64,000 nt of DNA, taken from positions 2,046,001 through 2,110,000 of the forward strand of contig NZ_CP007542.1 in NCBI RefSeq assembly GCF_000478825.2, in the 5' to 3' direction. The translations under genes were made by a program, and so were the position numbers. The notes beneath the pieces are model-generated. The model saw only the letters and a program-made list of their open reading frames with translations. It was not told the DNA's origin and searched no databases. Shown piece after piece: positions 1-8,614 of this stretch. The stretch comes from Synechocystis sp. PCC 6714. Its GTDB lineage: Bacteria; Cyanobacteriota; Cyanobacteriia; Cyanobacteriales; Microcystaceae. Position 1 is the stretch's first letter. Each line of letters begins with the position of its first letter.

Positions 1-40
1 GACTCCAGGACAAGGTGGTGGGAACGGCGGCGGCCAGTAA
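1..40 (+). CDS. 3' end of an unidentified upstream gene (partial)
   Basis: The first 40 bases read in one open frame to a TAA stop and encode a Gly/Gln/Asn-rich tail (TPGQGGGNGGGQ). The rest of the gene lies to the left of the window, so the product cannot be named. A hairpin follows at 79-118, which would suit a gene end. The call rests only on an open frame and its position. Confidence 0.4.
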   Translation, partial: TPGQGGGNGGGQ

Positions 41-78
41 AAAGCTATGCATTGAGATTCTCCAGAATTAAAGATGGT

Positions 79-118
79 TTTTAAAGCCATAACCCCACAC
101 TAATGGGGGTCTTTAAAA
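79..118. terminator. Hairpin, probably a bidirectional terminator
   Basis: TTTTAAAG (79-86) pairs with CTTTAAAA (111-118), and an inner ACCCC/GGGGT helix lies at 92-96 and 106-110. It stands between the convergent end of the left-edge gene and the end of cobK. Runs of T and A at both outer edges would let it work on either strand. Confidence 0.5.
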
Positions 119-186
119 GTTTCATCTTACGGGGCGACTTTGCCCCTGGGAAACCAGCTTTGCAATACTTAACAAATTTCCTAGTG

Positions 187-969
187 TCAGTTTAGAAGAT
201 GGGTTTGGCAAAATTCTGTGATCTTGTTTAAATCATCGGTTGTTTGCCCTTGAATCTTTGGAGGACGGGCAATTCTAATCAGGGTTACCCCCAATGCTTC
301 AGCCACTTTTTGCTTAACCAATTCTCCCCCCTGGGCACCGGAAGCTTTCGTCACCACTGATTGAATTTGCCATTGTTGCCACAGGGCTTTTTCCAATGGT
401 TCAGCTACGGGGGGACGCATAGCAATAATTCGGTCGGAAGTAAACCCAGCGGCGATCGCCTGGGCTAGGGCCTGGGGATAGGGCAAAATACGGGCAAATA
501 GAATCGCTTGCCTCTGCAGTGGGCCGAAATGGCTTAACCATCGGGCTCCAACGGTCAACAGCACCCGTTTTCCCATCAAGTAAGGCTGATATTGTCCTGC
601 GGTTAAACTCTGAATGTCGGGCACTTCTAGGGTATTTTTTCCCAAAGCTAGGGACATCCGCTCAAATCGGAGATAGGGAATTTTTTGCTTTCTGGCGATC
701 GCCGTAACCGTGGCGGTAATTTGGGATGCAAAGGGATGGGAAGCATCGACAATGACTGCAATGCCATGGCATTGCAAAAAAGCTGGAATCTGTTCTGGGC
801 TTAGTGCCCCTACTTTCACAGTCAAGCAGGGATGAACAGGATATAGAGGCGCAGCTTCCGGGGTGGTTACCGTCACCAGACAGTTTATTCCCTGGGCAAT
901 TAACCCTTCGGCAACGACACGACTATCCGCAGTGCCGCCGATTAACCAAACAGTTGGCAGGGTAATCAC
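187..969 (-). CDS. cobK: Precorrin-6A reductase (CobK/CbiJ)
   Basis: This cytosolic enzyme reduces precorrin-6A or cobalt-precorrin-6A with NADPH during corrin ring synthesis for cobalamin. The protein is about 260 residues, the normal family length. It opens with the nucleotide-binding loop WLIGGTADSR and has the family motif IVDASHPFA at about residue 77. The open frame reaches a TTG at 978, but a GTG at 969 puts the WLIGG motif closer to the N-terminus, as is usual, so I prefer 969. It is the last gene of a minus-strand set with lptB and an LptA-like gene (17-30 bp gaps). That grouping says nothing obvious about corrin synthesis. Confidence 0.85.
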   Translation of the reverse strand: MITLPTVWLIGGTADSRVVAEGLIAQGINCLVTVTTPEAAPLYPVHPCLTVKVGALSPEQIPAFLQCHGIAVIVDASHPFASQITATVTAIARKQKIPYLRFERMSLALGKNTLEVPDIQSLTAGQYQPYLMGKRVLLTVGARWLSHFGPLQRQAILFARILPYPQALAQAIAAGFTSDRIIAMRPPVAEPLEKALWQQWQIQSVVTKASGAQGGELVKQKVAEALGVTLIRIARPPKIQGQTTDDLNKITEFCQTHLLN

Positions 970-995
970 TATGGTCAAATTATTCGATGGATTAT

Positions 996-1724
996 CTACA
1001 ACTGGAATTTTTCACCCAAGTAATACTGACGCACCAAGGGATTTTCCGATAGCTCCCCTGCACTGCCGGAAGCCAAAATTTGCCCATCCCGCATAATGTA
1101 ACCCCGGTTAGTAATAGCTAGGGTTTCCCGCACATTATGGTCGGTGATTAAAATGCCCATATTTCGTTCCCGCAACTGGGCAATGATAGTCTGAATTTCT
1201 GCCACCGCAATGGGGTCAACCCCCGCAAAGGGTTCATCTAAGAGCAAAAATTTTGGTCCTTCCACCCCGATCGCCAGAGCCCGGGCCAACTCAGTGCGTC
1301 GCCGTTCTCCCCCGGAAATTTGTGAGCCCTGGGTGTTGGCAACTTTTTCCAGGCGAAACTCCGCCAATAGTTGCTCAAGCCGATGCTTCCGTAGGGGCAA
1401 AGAAACTCCCGTTTGTTCTAAAGCGAGGAGGATATTATCCCGCACACTCAACTGGCGAAATACGCTGGCCTGTTGAGTTAGGTAGCCTAAACCGAGGTGA
1501 GCCCGTTGGTTCAGGGGCAAATTAGTTATGTCCCGCTGGTGGAGCCACACCCGCCCTGTATTCGGCTTTACCAATCCCGTGGCAATGTAAAAAGTGGTGG
1601 TTTTTCCCGCTCCGTTAGGGCCAAGTAAGCCAACAATTTCCCCCGGGGCGACTTGGGCATTGACCCGATTGACCACACAACGTTTACCGTAAAGTTTATG
1701 GATGTTTTCTAAAACTAGGGTCAC
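996..1724 (-). CDS. lptB: LPS export ABC transporter ATP-binding protein LptB
   Basis: This is the cytoplasmic ATPase that powers extraction of lipopolysaccharide from the inner membrane by LptFG. Walker A is GPNGAGKTT, the signature is QISGGERRRTELARAL, Walker B is FLLLDEPFAGVDP, and the switch is ITDHNVRETL, all highly typical of LptB. A GTG at 1724 gives 242 residues starting MTLVLENIHKLYG, which matches the family length. The open frame extends to another GTG at 1754, which adds ten residues that do not look like LptB. An LptA/OstA-like gene lies just upstream on the same strand, which supports the LPS-transport role. Confidence 0.9.
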   Translation of the reverse strand: MTLVLENIHKLYGKRCVVNRVNAQVAPGEIVGLLGPNGAGKTTTFYIATGLVKPNTGRVWLHQRDITNLPLNQRAHLGLGYLTQQASVFRQLSVRDNILLALEQTGVSLPLRKHRLEQLLAEFRLEKVANTQGSQISGGERRRTELARALAIGVEGPKFLLLDEPFAGVDPIAVAEIQTIIAQLRERNMGILITDHNVRETLAITNRGYIMRDGQILASGSAGELSENPLVRQYYLGEKFQL

Positions 1725-1777
1725 GATCGCCGTTCTCGCTAAAGAGCCTTTCACCTAATGCCGTTAGTATCCCACAG

Positions 1778-2314
1778 CTAAGAACCCAGGGGAGGTAAAT
1801 CAGGCAAAGTGTCACCGGGGAGGGGATTGGGGCCAGCGGGGGCGGGGCCGCCTTGGTTTTGGGATTCTTCCACTAGATAAATTGATTCCACCTGCTGATT
1901 TGCCTGGGGATTGGCGACAAAACGTCCTTCATCCACCAGATAGGTCATGGTTTCCGCCCGCATACTGTTGCCGTCCTGGAGCACATAGACGTTGCCACTG
2001 AGCACCAAACGCCTCTCTTGGGAAAAATACTGGGCTTGGGCCGCCGTTGCCTGCAAATTCCGGGCAGGATAGTAAACTTGAACGTTGCCCCTAGCGGTGA
2101 CCACCCCGGTTTGGGAATTGGCCTCTTGGATGTCGGAACGCACAGTCATGGGGCTAGAAGGAGCGGTTTGGGCTACTACAGAGGATCCGTTGCTGAGGGG
2201 TAATGAAGACAAACCCACCAATGAGGCAATGGCGATCGCCAACCAGCGGCCAGAACGGGCGACCAAACTGGAGGTGGAAAAACGTTGAGGGAATACCATG
2301 GGCAAACGAACCAT
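1778..2314 (-). CDS. LptA/OstA-family periplasmic LPS-transport protein
   Basis: A secreted protein of 178 residues. Residues about 20-49 form a signal peptide ending near SSVVAQ. The body has the OstA-like beta-jellyroll pattern: SDIQEANSQTGVVTARGNVQV, then ARNLQATAAQAQYFSQERRLVLSGNV, then MRAETMTYLVDEGRF. LptA-type proteins form the periplasmic bridge for LPS between LptC and the outer-membrane LptD. The C-terminus is Pro/Gly-rich and probably disordered. lptB follows downstream on the same strand, so this is likely a small LPS-export operon. The exact LptA versus LptC-like role is inferred from length and context. Confidence 0.75.
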   Translation of the reverse strand: MVRLPMVFPQRFSTSSLVARSGRWLAIAIASLVGLSSLPLSNGSSVVAQTAPSSPMTVRSDIQEANSQTGVVTARGNVQVYYPARNLQATAAQAQYFSQERRLVLSGNVYVLQDGNSMRAETMTYLVDEGRFVANPQANQQVESIYLVEESQNQGGPAPAGPNPLPGDTLPDLPPLGS

Positions 2315-2472
2315 AATCGCTAACGGGCAAGCTAGGGAAAGAAGCAGGGGAAGATTGTCAACCCGGTAAAGCCTAGTGTAGCGAATTCAGGCAATTTCTT
2401 TGCTCTGCCAAGGCCACAAATCCATCCTCCACCCCTGGGCTAGGGACGTTTAGCCTCGGTTTAGGTTTCCCC

Positions 2473-2835
2473 TTAGCTATGGGTTTGCAAACTGCTTAAC
2501 AAGCCTGGTACCATTTCCGCCGGCCAACCGCCCTCTACTTTGCGCCCCTGTTGCAGAATAAATCTCAACCCATAGGCGTGGGCATAGCCCTCAATTTCTA
2601 GCCAAATTAGCTCACTGCTCAATTCACAGCAAATTTTTTCCTCCTCCATCAACTCCCCGGCGATCGCCGTTACAGTCTGGGCCAACTCCCTGCTCAAGCG
2701 ATGGAAATCGGCAAACTCGGCCCCAGTCAACTCCACCGCCCAATCTTCGGAACCAATTAAAAAGGGAAAATCGGAAGCATTGGGATCAAAGCCCCAGCGC
2801 CAACCCTCACCTTCCTGAATTGTTCTAATTTTCAC
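2473..2835 (-). CDS. DUF1818 family protein (conserved in cyanobacteria)
   Basis: A 120-residue acidic soluble protein with no signal peptide or membrane segment. The N-terminal pattern IRTIQEGEGWRWGFDP, the following LIGSEDWAVELTGAEF, and WLEIEGYAHAYGLRFIL are the pattern I associate with DUF1818, a family found in cyanobacteria and plastids. No biochemical function is known to me. It lies directly downstream of rnpB on the same strand, 80 bp away. Confidence 0.7.
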   Translation of the reverse strand: MKIRTIQEGEGWRWGFDPNASDFPFLIGSEDWAVELTGAEFADFHRLSRELAQTVTAIAGELMEEEKICCELSSELIWLEIEGYAHAYGLRFILQQGRKVEGGWPAEMVPGLLSSLQTHS

Positions 2836-2916
2836 CTAAACTTTCACTCTGTCCTGGTTGAACAAACAATCGATAAAGTTTCTGGATTTGCTCGGGAAAA
2901 TCCTTCCAAGGAAAAA

Positions 2917-3347
2917 GAGAGTTAGTCGTAAGCCGGGTTCTGTTCCAGGATGCGAGGCACCCTTGGGGAGTTATCTATCTGGGAAATTTGTTACCAAATT
3001 CCTCAAGCGGTTCCACCAATAATGGGACAGGGAAAAGACCAACCTTTGCCCCTCCGACCTTGCTTCCAACCGGGGTTTACCGAGCCAGTACCTCTCGATA
3101 CTGCTGGTGCGCTCTTACCGCACCTTTGCACCCTTACCTTTTTCAGTGATCAGACATCAGATTCCAGGTACTAGTCGGTATTTCAGACTGTTCCCGGTCA
3201 CTGTTTTGCGAAAAAGGCGGTATTTTTCTGTGGCACTATCCTCACGCTCACGCGCACTGGGCGTTACCCAGCAAGTTTGGCCTTTAGGAAGCCCGGACTT
3301 TCCTCAGATTCCCTATGACAGGAATCCGCAACTCCCGCCCTAACTCT
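2917..3347 (-). ncRNA. rnpB: RNase P RNA
   Basis: This is the catalytic RNA of RNase P, which removes the 5' leader from tRNA precursors. On the minus strand the 5' end reads AGAGTTAGGGCGGGAGTTGC and is followed by GAGGAAAGTCCGGGC, the universal P4-strand/CR-I element. The 3' end carries AGAACCCGGCTTACGAC followed by TAACTCTC, which pairs with the 5' end to close P1. The length of about 431 nt is right for a cyanobacterial type A RNA. Several short open frames across it are artefacts. The ends are accurate to a few bases, being judged from the P1 helix. Confidence 0.97.
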
Positions 3348-3464
3348 CCTTTTCTAGTGTGCCATTGATTAGAACTCTGCGCCGGTATGATTTCCGGCAA
3401 AAATTGGTTGAAACTTCATTGCCCCCTCCGTAGTCTTGGGAAATTGGTGCTAGGAGTTGTTCCA

Positions 3465-4361
3465 ATGAAAAAATTTGCCTGTTTAGCTTTGTCCATATTA
3501 CTCAGTGGAGCTGTGGGTTTGCCCAGTTGGGCTGGGGAGGTATTGGACCGCATTCAACAAACGGGGGTCATCAATGCCGGCACTAGGAAAGATGCGGTGC
3601 CCTTTGCCTATGTCGATGAAAAGGGGCAATGGGTGGGGTTTTCCCTCGATATTTTGGAGTTAATTCGCCAGGAAACGGAAGCTCGACTGGGTAAACCGAT
3701 CAAGTTAAATGTGGTGCAAGCCACCGCCGATGACCGCTTTGATCTGATCACCAATCAAACCATTGACTTGGAATGTGCCTCTTCCACCTTCACCTGGAAT
3801 AGAACGGAAACGGTGGATTTTTCAGTGAGTTACTTTGCTGATGGGACTAAAATTATCACCGCAGCAGATAGTGATTTAGAATCCGCAGATTCTTTGGCCG
3901 GTCGGGCGATCGGCGTTATTCCCGACACCACTAACGAAAAGGCTATTCGCAATTTTCAACCCGGGGCTAGTCTGGTATTTGTCAAAGACCAAGCCGATGG
4001 TATGGCCAAGCTTGAAACCGGAGAAATCGAAGCCTTTGCCGGGGATGGTATTGTACTAGCCGGATTACGAAAAACTTCTAGCAACCCCCAACAGTGGAAA
4101 GTGGCACCCAGTTTTCCTTACCAATACGAAGCCTATGCTTGCCTATTGCCCAAAGATGATTCTGACTGGCGCAATTTGGTCAACTACAGTCTGATCAAAT
4201 ATATGGAAGGGGTAATCAGCGATCAGACCACGGCGGTGGAAATTTACGAACGCTGGTTTGATGAGGAAACCGGTGTGGCGCCCTATCCTCGGGAAACTAT
4301 TAACGATTATTACCAAGGTATTGTGGACAGTTTTGAGTGGATTCCTATCATTAGTTATTAG
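3465..4361 (+). CDS. Periplasmic amino-acid-binding protein (SBP family 3)
   Basis: This is the solute-binding component of a polar amino-acid ABC transporter. The open frame reaches back to 3387, but the ATG at 3465 is preceded by TAGGAG and begins a clean signal peptide, MKKFACLALSILLSGAVG, cut near PSWAGE. The mature protein of about 275 residues shows the family-3 features: an N-terminal lobe with VLDRIQQTGVINAGTRKDAVPF, the FDLITNQTIDLECASSTFTWNR segment, and a C-terminal lobe beginning near GRAIGVIPDTTNEKAI. No permease or ATPase gene is adjacent, so it must pair with components elsewhere. The substrate (Glu/Asp or similar) is not determined by sequence. Confidence 0.85.
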   Translation: MKKFACLALSILLSGAVGLPSWAGEVLDRIQQTGVINAGTRKDAVPFAYVDEKGQWVGFSLDILELIRQETEARLGKPIKLNVVQATADDRFDLITNQTIDLECASSTFTWNRTETVDFSVSYFADGTKIITAADSDLESADSLAGRAIGVIPDTTNEKAIRNFQPGASLVFVKDQADGMAKLETGEIEAFAGDGIVLAGLRKTSSNPQQWKVAPSFPYQYEAYACLLPKDDSDWRNLVNYSLIKYMEGVISDQTTAVEIYERWFDEETGVAPYPRETINDYYQGIVDSFEWIPIISY

Positions 4362-4497
4362 CCATATTAATTGAGCAAAATTCGTAGAAAACGACCCTGC
4401 CTGATTGGATGGTAGACAAAATGCGTTTGGTCAGAAGAATTAGTTTTAAAACTAAGCTAAACTAATTAATGATTGCAGTCAGAACTTGTTCGGCAAA

Positions 4498-5415
4498 TCA
4501 ATTAATTTTAATTAATAAGGTAAAGAAAAATTGTTGACTGTTATAGTCAGCAAAAGATGGGATGTAAACTACCCGTAAATTGACTGGGCTATCAAAGTCA
4601 GTTTGTATAAAAGGCAACATAAACGGGAGCACTGGACTGCCCGATAACTCCTGGAGTTGTGTTGTGTAAAGCAATCCCATCCCGGAACCAATTTGAATTG
4701 GGCTAGCAAAAATATTTTTTCTTAAACTAAGACCAGCGTACGCTGAAGGGTAGCCAAAGTCTGAATCTCTAAAAATATTAAACTCTAAACTAACCACTGA
4801 ATCTTCAATCAAGCTATTTAAAAAACCATAATTAGGATTAATAATCTCAAAATCGTAGGCGGCTCCAACACCAAAGGGAAAATTATTGACATCGGGTTCT
4901 GTATAATCTATATGCCAGGAAATGGGAGAAATAGTTAGATATTTATCGGTTAAAGACCACAAATTTGTAGATGGTTTAATGTTGGCAGTGGGATTATTAC
5001 AATTATCATTATCTTTTGGAGATTTCACTTGTTCATCAACCAGGAGTAGCTGGTCTAATTCCGCAATTAAACTAGAATCAGCACCATAATCTTCTAAGTT
5101 TTTCTGCTTATTTTTATTAATTAAAATAGCTTGAGTCACCGACTCTAATCCTGAATTTTCTGAATTAGTTGACTCGAATTTACTGTGAAGCCTGATCAAA
5201 TTTTGTTGGTATTGCCAATTATCTAGGTTACTGAAAAATTTTTCTTCCATCGGTGAATAATCTGAAAATCGACCAATGGATCCATTGTCAATAGTTTTTA
5301 TGCGCCAATTCGAATCAATCTCAATTTCATTTTGCAAACTTTTTTCCCAAGCGTAAACGGAGTCAGCTTGAAACAGGATAAAAATCAAATTGTAAAAGAT
5401 AAATTTTATTCTCAT
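4498..5415 (-). CDS. Hypothetical exported protein with a beta-rich C-terminal half, possibly an outer-membrane barrel
   Basis: I do not recognise the family with certainty. The ATG at 5415 begins MRIKFIFYNLIFILFQ, a signal peptide cut near DSVYAW. The longer open frame to 5514 only translates a 91-bp repeat element and is not gene sequence. Residues about 150-300 alternate aromatic and polar residues and include FGVGAAYDFEI, YAGLSLRKNIF and FFFTLLIKIN at the end. This resembles small outer-membrane barrels such as PagL-type or acyloxyacyl hydrolases. The gene is AT-rich compared with its neighbours and lacks HIP1 sites, so it may be imported. Confidence 0.5.
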   Translation of the reverse strand: MRIKFIFYNLIFILFQADSVYAWEKSLQNEIEIDSNWRIKTIDNGSIGRFSDYSPMEEKFFSNLDNWQYQQNLIRLHSKFESTNSENSGLESVTQAILINKNKQKNLEDYGADSSLIAELDQLLLVDEQVKSPKDNDNCNNPTANIKPSTNLWSLTDKYLTISPISWHIDYTEPDVNNFPFGVGAAYDFEIINPNYGFLNSLIEDSVVSLEFNIFRDSDFGYPSAYAGLSLRKNIFASPIQIGSGMGLLYTTQLQELSGSPVLPFMLPFIQTDFDSPVNLRVVYIPSFADYNSQQFFFTLLIKIN

Positions 5416-5441
5416 TCTTTGGCGGCTAAACAATAATGTTA

Positions 5442-5532
5442 TAGTTGATTTAATTGAAAGTAAGACACTGACCGGAGCTAAAAGCCTCTTTGGTAAAGGA
5501 CTTGGTAGTCTCAATCTTAATTTGATTGACTA
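5442..5532 (+). repeat. MITE-like 91-bp element, copy 1
   Basis: A 91-bp unit starting TAGTTGATTTAATTG and ending TTTGATTGACTA, flanked on both sides by TA. Its ends form an imperfect inverted repeat of about 25 bp. A second copy of exactly the same length lies at 33537-33627 and differs at about 12 positions. It carries no coding capacity. TA flanks and short inverted ends fit a non-autonomous Tc1/mariner-type element. It lies upstream of the exported-protein gene and could affect its promoter. Confidence 0.8.
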
Positions 5533-5758
5533 TATCTCTCGGTTGATTTGAGTGTAGGGTAAACAGCTAAAAATAAGGAAGCCAAAATCAACAAATATAT
5601 TTGGCAGGACTAATCAGCTCATGTAAATTTGAAATTTAAGCTAGGAATAAAACCCCGAAAGACCCATAGGTTGTATTTTCACTATGACTAGATTGGCATT
5701 TGTTGCTAGTTATAAGGCTGATTAATGTGCTCTAGTTTATTGCGCCCAAAACAAAATA

Positions 5759-6445
5759 TTAGACTAGACGACTGATATCTTCGTTGGAACCTAAGAGGAC
5801 CAGAATCATGCCCCGTTCTAATCGCTCCTGGGGAGGGGGATTGATTTTAAATTTTTCTTCGTAACCCACTGCTAAAACACTAACCCCATGGTTTTTCCGC
5901 AATTGTAATTCCGCTAGGGTCTTATCGCAAAACTCTTCCGGGACGAGAATTTCCACAATGCTGTTGTTGGGGTCTAGTTTGAAGCGGTCAACGATCGCCG
6001 GGGTGGTGAGGGTATAGGCCAAATCCTGGCCGGCTTTATGCTCGGGAAAGATAATTAGATCAACCCCAAGGCGCTTAAGAATTTTTTCGTGGGTGTCGGA
6101 GGAAACTTTGGCAACAACGGACTTTACTCCCCCTTCCTTGAGATTGAGACAGGTAATGATGCTTTCTTTGAGGTAATTACCGATCGCCACAATTACCGTT
6201 TCAATTTCAAAAATGCCAGCTTCCCGCAGGGCCGTGTCATCGGTGGAATCGAGACTGATGGCGTTACCCACCACCCGATCGGCCAATACTTCCGCCACCA
6301 GTTTGGGATCCTGGTCAATGCCCAACACCTCATAGCCATTGACGTGGAGAGTCTCGCACACTGCCCGACCAAATCGACCCAGGCCAATCACCGCAAATTG
6401 TCGTTTTTCCTGGCGAATTAAACTGAGAAAATGACTAGTTTTCAT
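5759..6445 (-). CDS. ktrA: KtrA/TrkA regulatory subunit of potassium uptake
   Basis: A cytoplasmic gating subunit for a Ktr-type potassium/sodium transporter. The N-terminal RCK (TrkA-N) domain begins FAVIGLGRFGRAV, the Rossmann GxGxxG motif for nucleotide binding, with the acidic residue GIDQD after the second strand. The C-terminal TrkA-C domain starts near FKLDPNNSIVEILVP. The length of 228 residues is typical. It is the last gene of a minus-strand run purE-argF-ktrA, 25 bp after argF. The membrane subunit (KtrB) is not in the window. Confidence 0.92.
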   Translation of the reverse strand: MKTSHFLSLIRQEKRQFAVIGLGRFGRAVCETLHVNGYEVLGIDQDPKLVAEVLADRVVGNAISLDSTDDTALREAGIFEIETVIVAIGNYLKESIITCLNLKEGGVKSVVAKVSSDTHEKILKRLGVDLIIFPEHKAGQDLAYTLTTPAIVDRFKLDPNNSIVEILVPEEFCDKTLAELQLRKNHGVSVLAVGYEEKFKINPPPQERLERGMILVLLGSNEDISRLV

Positions 6446-6470
6446 TAATTTCGTTCTAAATTGAGCTGTG

Positions 6471-7397
6471 TTATACCAAGCCCAGCAGGGCTACCATCAA
6501 AGCCTTTTGGGCGTGCATGCGATTTTCTGCTTGGTCCCAGAGTCGAGATTGGGGCCCTTCCATCACAGCATCAGTGATTTCTTCCCCTCGGTGGGCCGGC
6601 AAACAGTGGAGGACAATGGCCTCAGGATCCGCCAGGGCTAAGAGTTCTTGGTTAATCTGATAGGGCTGAAAAATAGGGATACGGCTGTTGGCCAAATCTT
6701 CTTGCCCCATGCTAGCCCAGACATCGGTGTAAAGAATATGACTCCCCTGGGCGGCGGCTTTAGGGTCATCGGTCAGTTCCACTTTCCCCCTTGGGGCGGC
6801 AATTTGTTGGGCCTGTTCAATAATTTCTGCCAAGGGTTCATAGTTCTTGGGGGTAGCCACCCGCACTGTCATCCCCATCATCACTCCCCCTAGGATTAGG
6901 GAATGGGCCACATTGTTACCGTCTCCCAGGTAGGTAACTGTTAACCCTTCCAACTTACCAAAGCACTCTTTGATGGTTTGTAAATCTGCCAAAATTTGAC
7001 AGGGGTGCTCCAGGTCGCTCAGAGCATTAATGATGGGCATTTTGGCATGGTCGGCAAAGGTTTGCAGATCCGCCTGTTTGAAAGTCCGCACCGCCAAGAT
7101 GTCAATGTAGCGGTCTAGTACCCTAGCGGTGTCCTGAATGGGTTCCCCCCGACCCACCTGGGTAACGCTGGGATTTAAATCCAACACTTGCCCTCCCAGT
7201 TGGTACATGGCAGCGGTGAAAGAAACCCTGGTGCGGGTGGAGGCTTTATAAAACAATAAACCGAGGATTTTTTGACAACGGGGCTTGAGCACACCGGACT
7301 TGAGATCCGCCGCCAATTGCAAGAGTGATTTCATTTCCTCGATGGTCAAATCGGCGATCGCCAATAGATCCCTGCCCGCCAACGCCTTAATGCCCAT
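6471..7397 (-). CDS. argF: Ornithine carbamoyltransferase
   Basis: Catalyses carbamoyl phosphate plus ornithine to citrulline in arginine synthesis, in the cytosol. The carbamoyl-phosphate loop STRTR is at residues 53-57, HPCQ near 130, the ornithine-side loop DVWASMGQE near 220, and the catalytic HCLPAHRGEE near 263. The 308-residue length is normal. It lies between purE and ktrA on the same strand. No ARG-box operator was recognised upstream. Confidence 0.96.
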   Translation of the reverse strand: MGIKALAGRDLLAIADLTIEEMKSLLQLAADLKSGVLKPRCQKILGLLFYKASTRTRVSFTAAMYQLGGQVLDLNPSVTQVGRGEPIQDTARVLDRYIDILAVRTFKQADLQTFADHAKMPIINALSDLEHPCQILADLQTIKECFGKLEGLTVTYLGDGNNVAHSLILGGVMMGMTVRVATPKNYEPLAEIIEQAQQIAAPRGKVELTDDPKAAAQGSHILYTDVWASMGQEDLANSRIPIFQPYQINQELLALADPEAIVLHCLPAHRGEEITDAVMEGPQSRLWDQAENRMHAQKALMVALLGLV

Positions 7398-7506
7398 AGC
7401 CCTTATCCCCCGTTGTCCAATGTGGTGGTCGAATTAACATCTAAATTAAGCCTCATTTTGCCATACTCGGTTGATGGTCTTTGGGCTGTGGCAAAGATAC
7501 TAAAAG

Positions 7507-8037
7507 TCACTGATTTTGCTGATCCAGATAAGCCCTGTAACCCAGGCTCTCCAACTGCTTTTGTTTATCCAAAACCATGGTTTCTAAACTTTGGCGATAT
7601 TGCTGTACTTTTTCTAGCAAAGCTGGATCATGGCTGGCTAGCATCTGCACCGCCAGGAGCCCCGCATTTTTAGCATTGCCGATCGCCACCGTGGCCACCG
7701 GAATGCCCCCCGGCATTTGCACAATGGAATAGAGGGAATCTACCCCCTGTAGGGTTTTAGTCTGCACTGGCACACCGATCACCGGCAGAGGGGTCAGGGC
7801 CGCCACCATCCCCGGCAGATGGGCCGCTCCCCCCGCCCCGGCAATGATTACCTTTAAGCCCCGCTGGTGGGCCGTTTGGGCGTATTCCACCATTTTTCCC
7901 GGGGTACGATGGGCAGAAATAATGGCCACTTCCGTTGCCACGGCAAATTCTTCACAAATGGCGATCGCCGCTGCCATGGTGGGGAGATCGGAATCGCTTC
8001 CCATGATGATACCGACCAGGGGAGAGGGGGAAGTCAT
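7507..8037 (-). CDS. purE: N5-carboxyaminoimidazole ribonucleotide mutase (PurE)
   Basis: A class I PurE that converts N5-CAIR to CAIR in purine synthesis. The phosphate-binding loop MGSDSDLP is at residues 12-19, the catalytic SAHRTP at 41-46, and the [13 protein letters not shown] loop near 70. At 176 residues it is the usual size. PurK is not adjacent. The gene is divergent from ssb, with a shared upstream region of about 110 bp. Confidence 0.96.
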   Translation of the reverse strand: MTSPSPLVGIIMGSDSDLPTMAAAIAICEEFAVATEVAIISAHRTPGKMVEYAQTAHQRGLKVIIAGAGGAAHLPGMVAALTPLPVIGVPVQTKTLQGVDSLYSIVQMPGGIPVATVAIGNAKNAGLLAVQMLASHDPALLEKVQQYRQSLETMVLDKQKQLESLGYRAYLDQQNQ

Positions 8038-8146
8038 AGATTAAATAGATTGGATCGAGATGACGAAGATGGAGGTTTGACTTTAAACTGAGGCTAACCG
8101 CTAATAGCGTATCGGAAAATCTTCGAGATCCCAAGGAAAGACTTTT

Positions 8147-8512
8147 ATGTCAATCAACAGTATCCATCTAGTGGGGCGGGCCGGCCGCGACCCGGAAGTG
8201 AAATATTTTGAGTCTGGTAATGTGGTGTGCAATTTCACCCTAGCGGTGAACCGACGTACAAGCAAGAAGGATGAACCCCCCGATTGGTTTGACTTGGAAA
8301 TTTGGGGTAAAACCGCTGAAATAGCCGGTAACTACGTCAAAAAAGGTAGTTTGATTGGTATCCAAGGATCGTTAAAATTTGACCATTGGGAAGACCGTAA
8401 CTCCGGTACCCCCCGTTCTAAACCAGTGATTCGGGTCAATAATTTGGATTTACTCGGCTCGAAGCGGGATAACGTCGAAGGCACCATGAACAATTACCCC
8501 GACGAATTCTAG
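8147..8512 (+). CDS. ssb: Single-stranded DNA-binding protein
   Basis: An OB-fold protein for single-stranded DNA. The sequence starts MSINSIHLVGRAGRDPEVKYF, the standard SSB start, followed by VVCNFTLAVNR, WFDLEIWGKTAE and VKKGSLIGIQGSLK. At 121 residues it is shorter than E. coli SSB and its acidic protein-interaction tail is short (NNYPDEF). AAGGA lies ahead of the ATG. Cyanobacteria often have such short SSBs. Confidence 0.95.
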   Translation: MSINSIHLVGRAGRDPEVKYFESGNVVCNFTLAVNRRTSKKDEPPDWFDLEIWGKTAEIAGNYVKKGSLIGIQGSLKFDHWEDRNSGTPRSKPVIRVNNLDLLGSKRDNVEGTMNNYPDEF

Positions 8513-8614
8513 CTATCCGATCAGTTGCTCCCTGCCTACGTCGGTAAATTACGGCGATCGCCGCTGTTGGTCTTTTAGCTAAAGATTTTTTCCCATTACC
8601 CATGCCAGAAACCC

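Noticed and set aside
3107-3343. Open frame across rnpB
   Set aside because: It lies on the antisense strand of RNase P RNA and has no protein-like features.
5415-5514. N-terminal extension of the 4498 gene to 5514
   Set aside because: Those codons translate the 91-bp repeat element; the ATG at 5415 begins a proper signal peptide.
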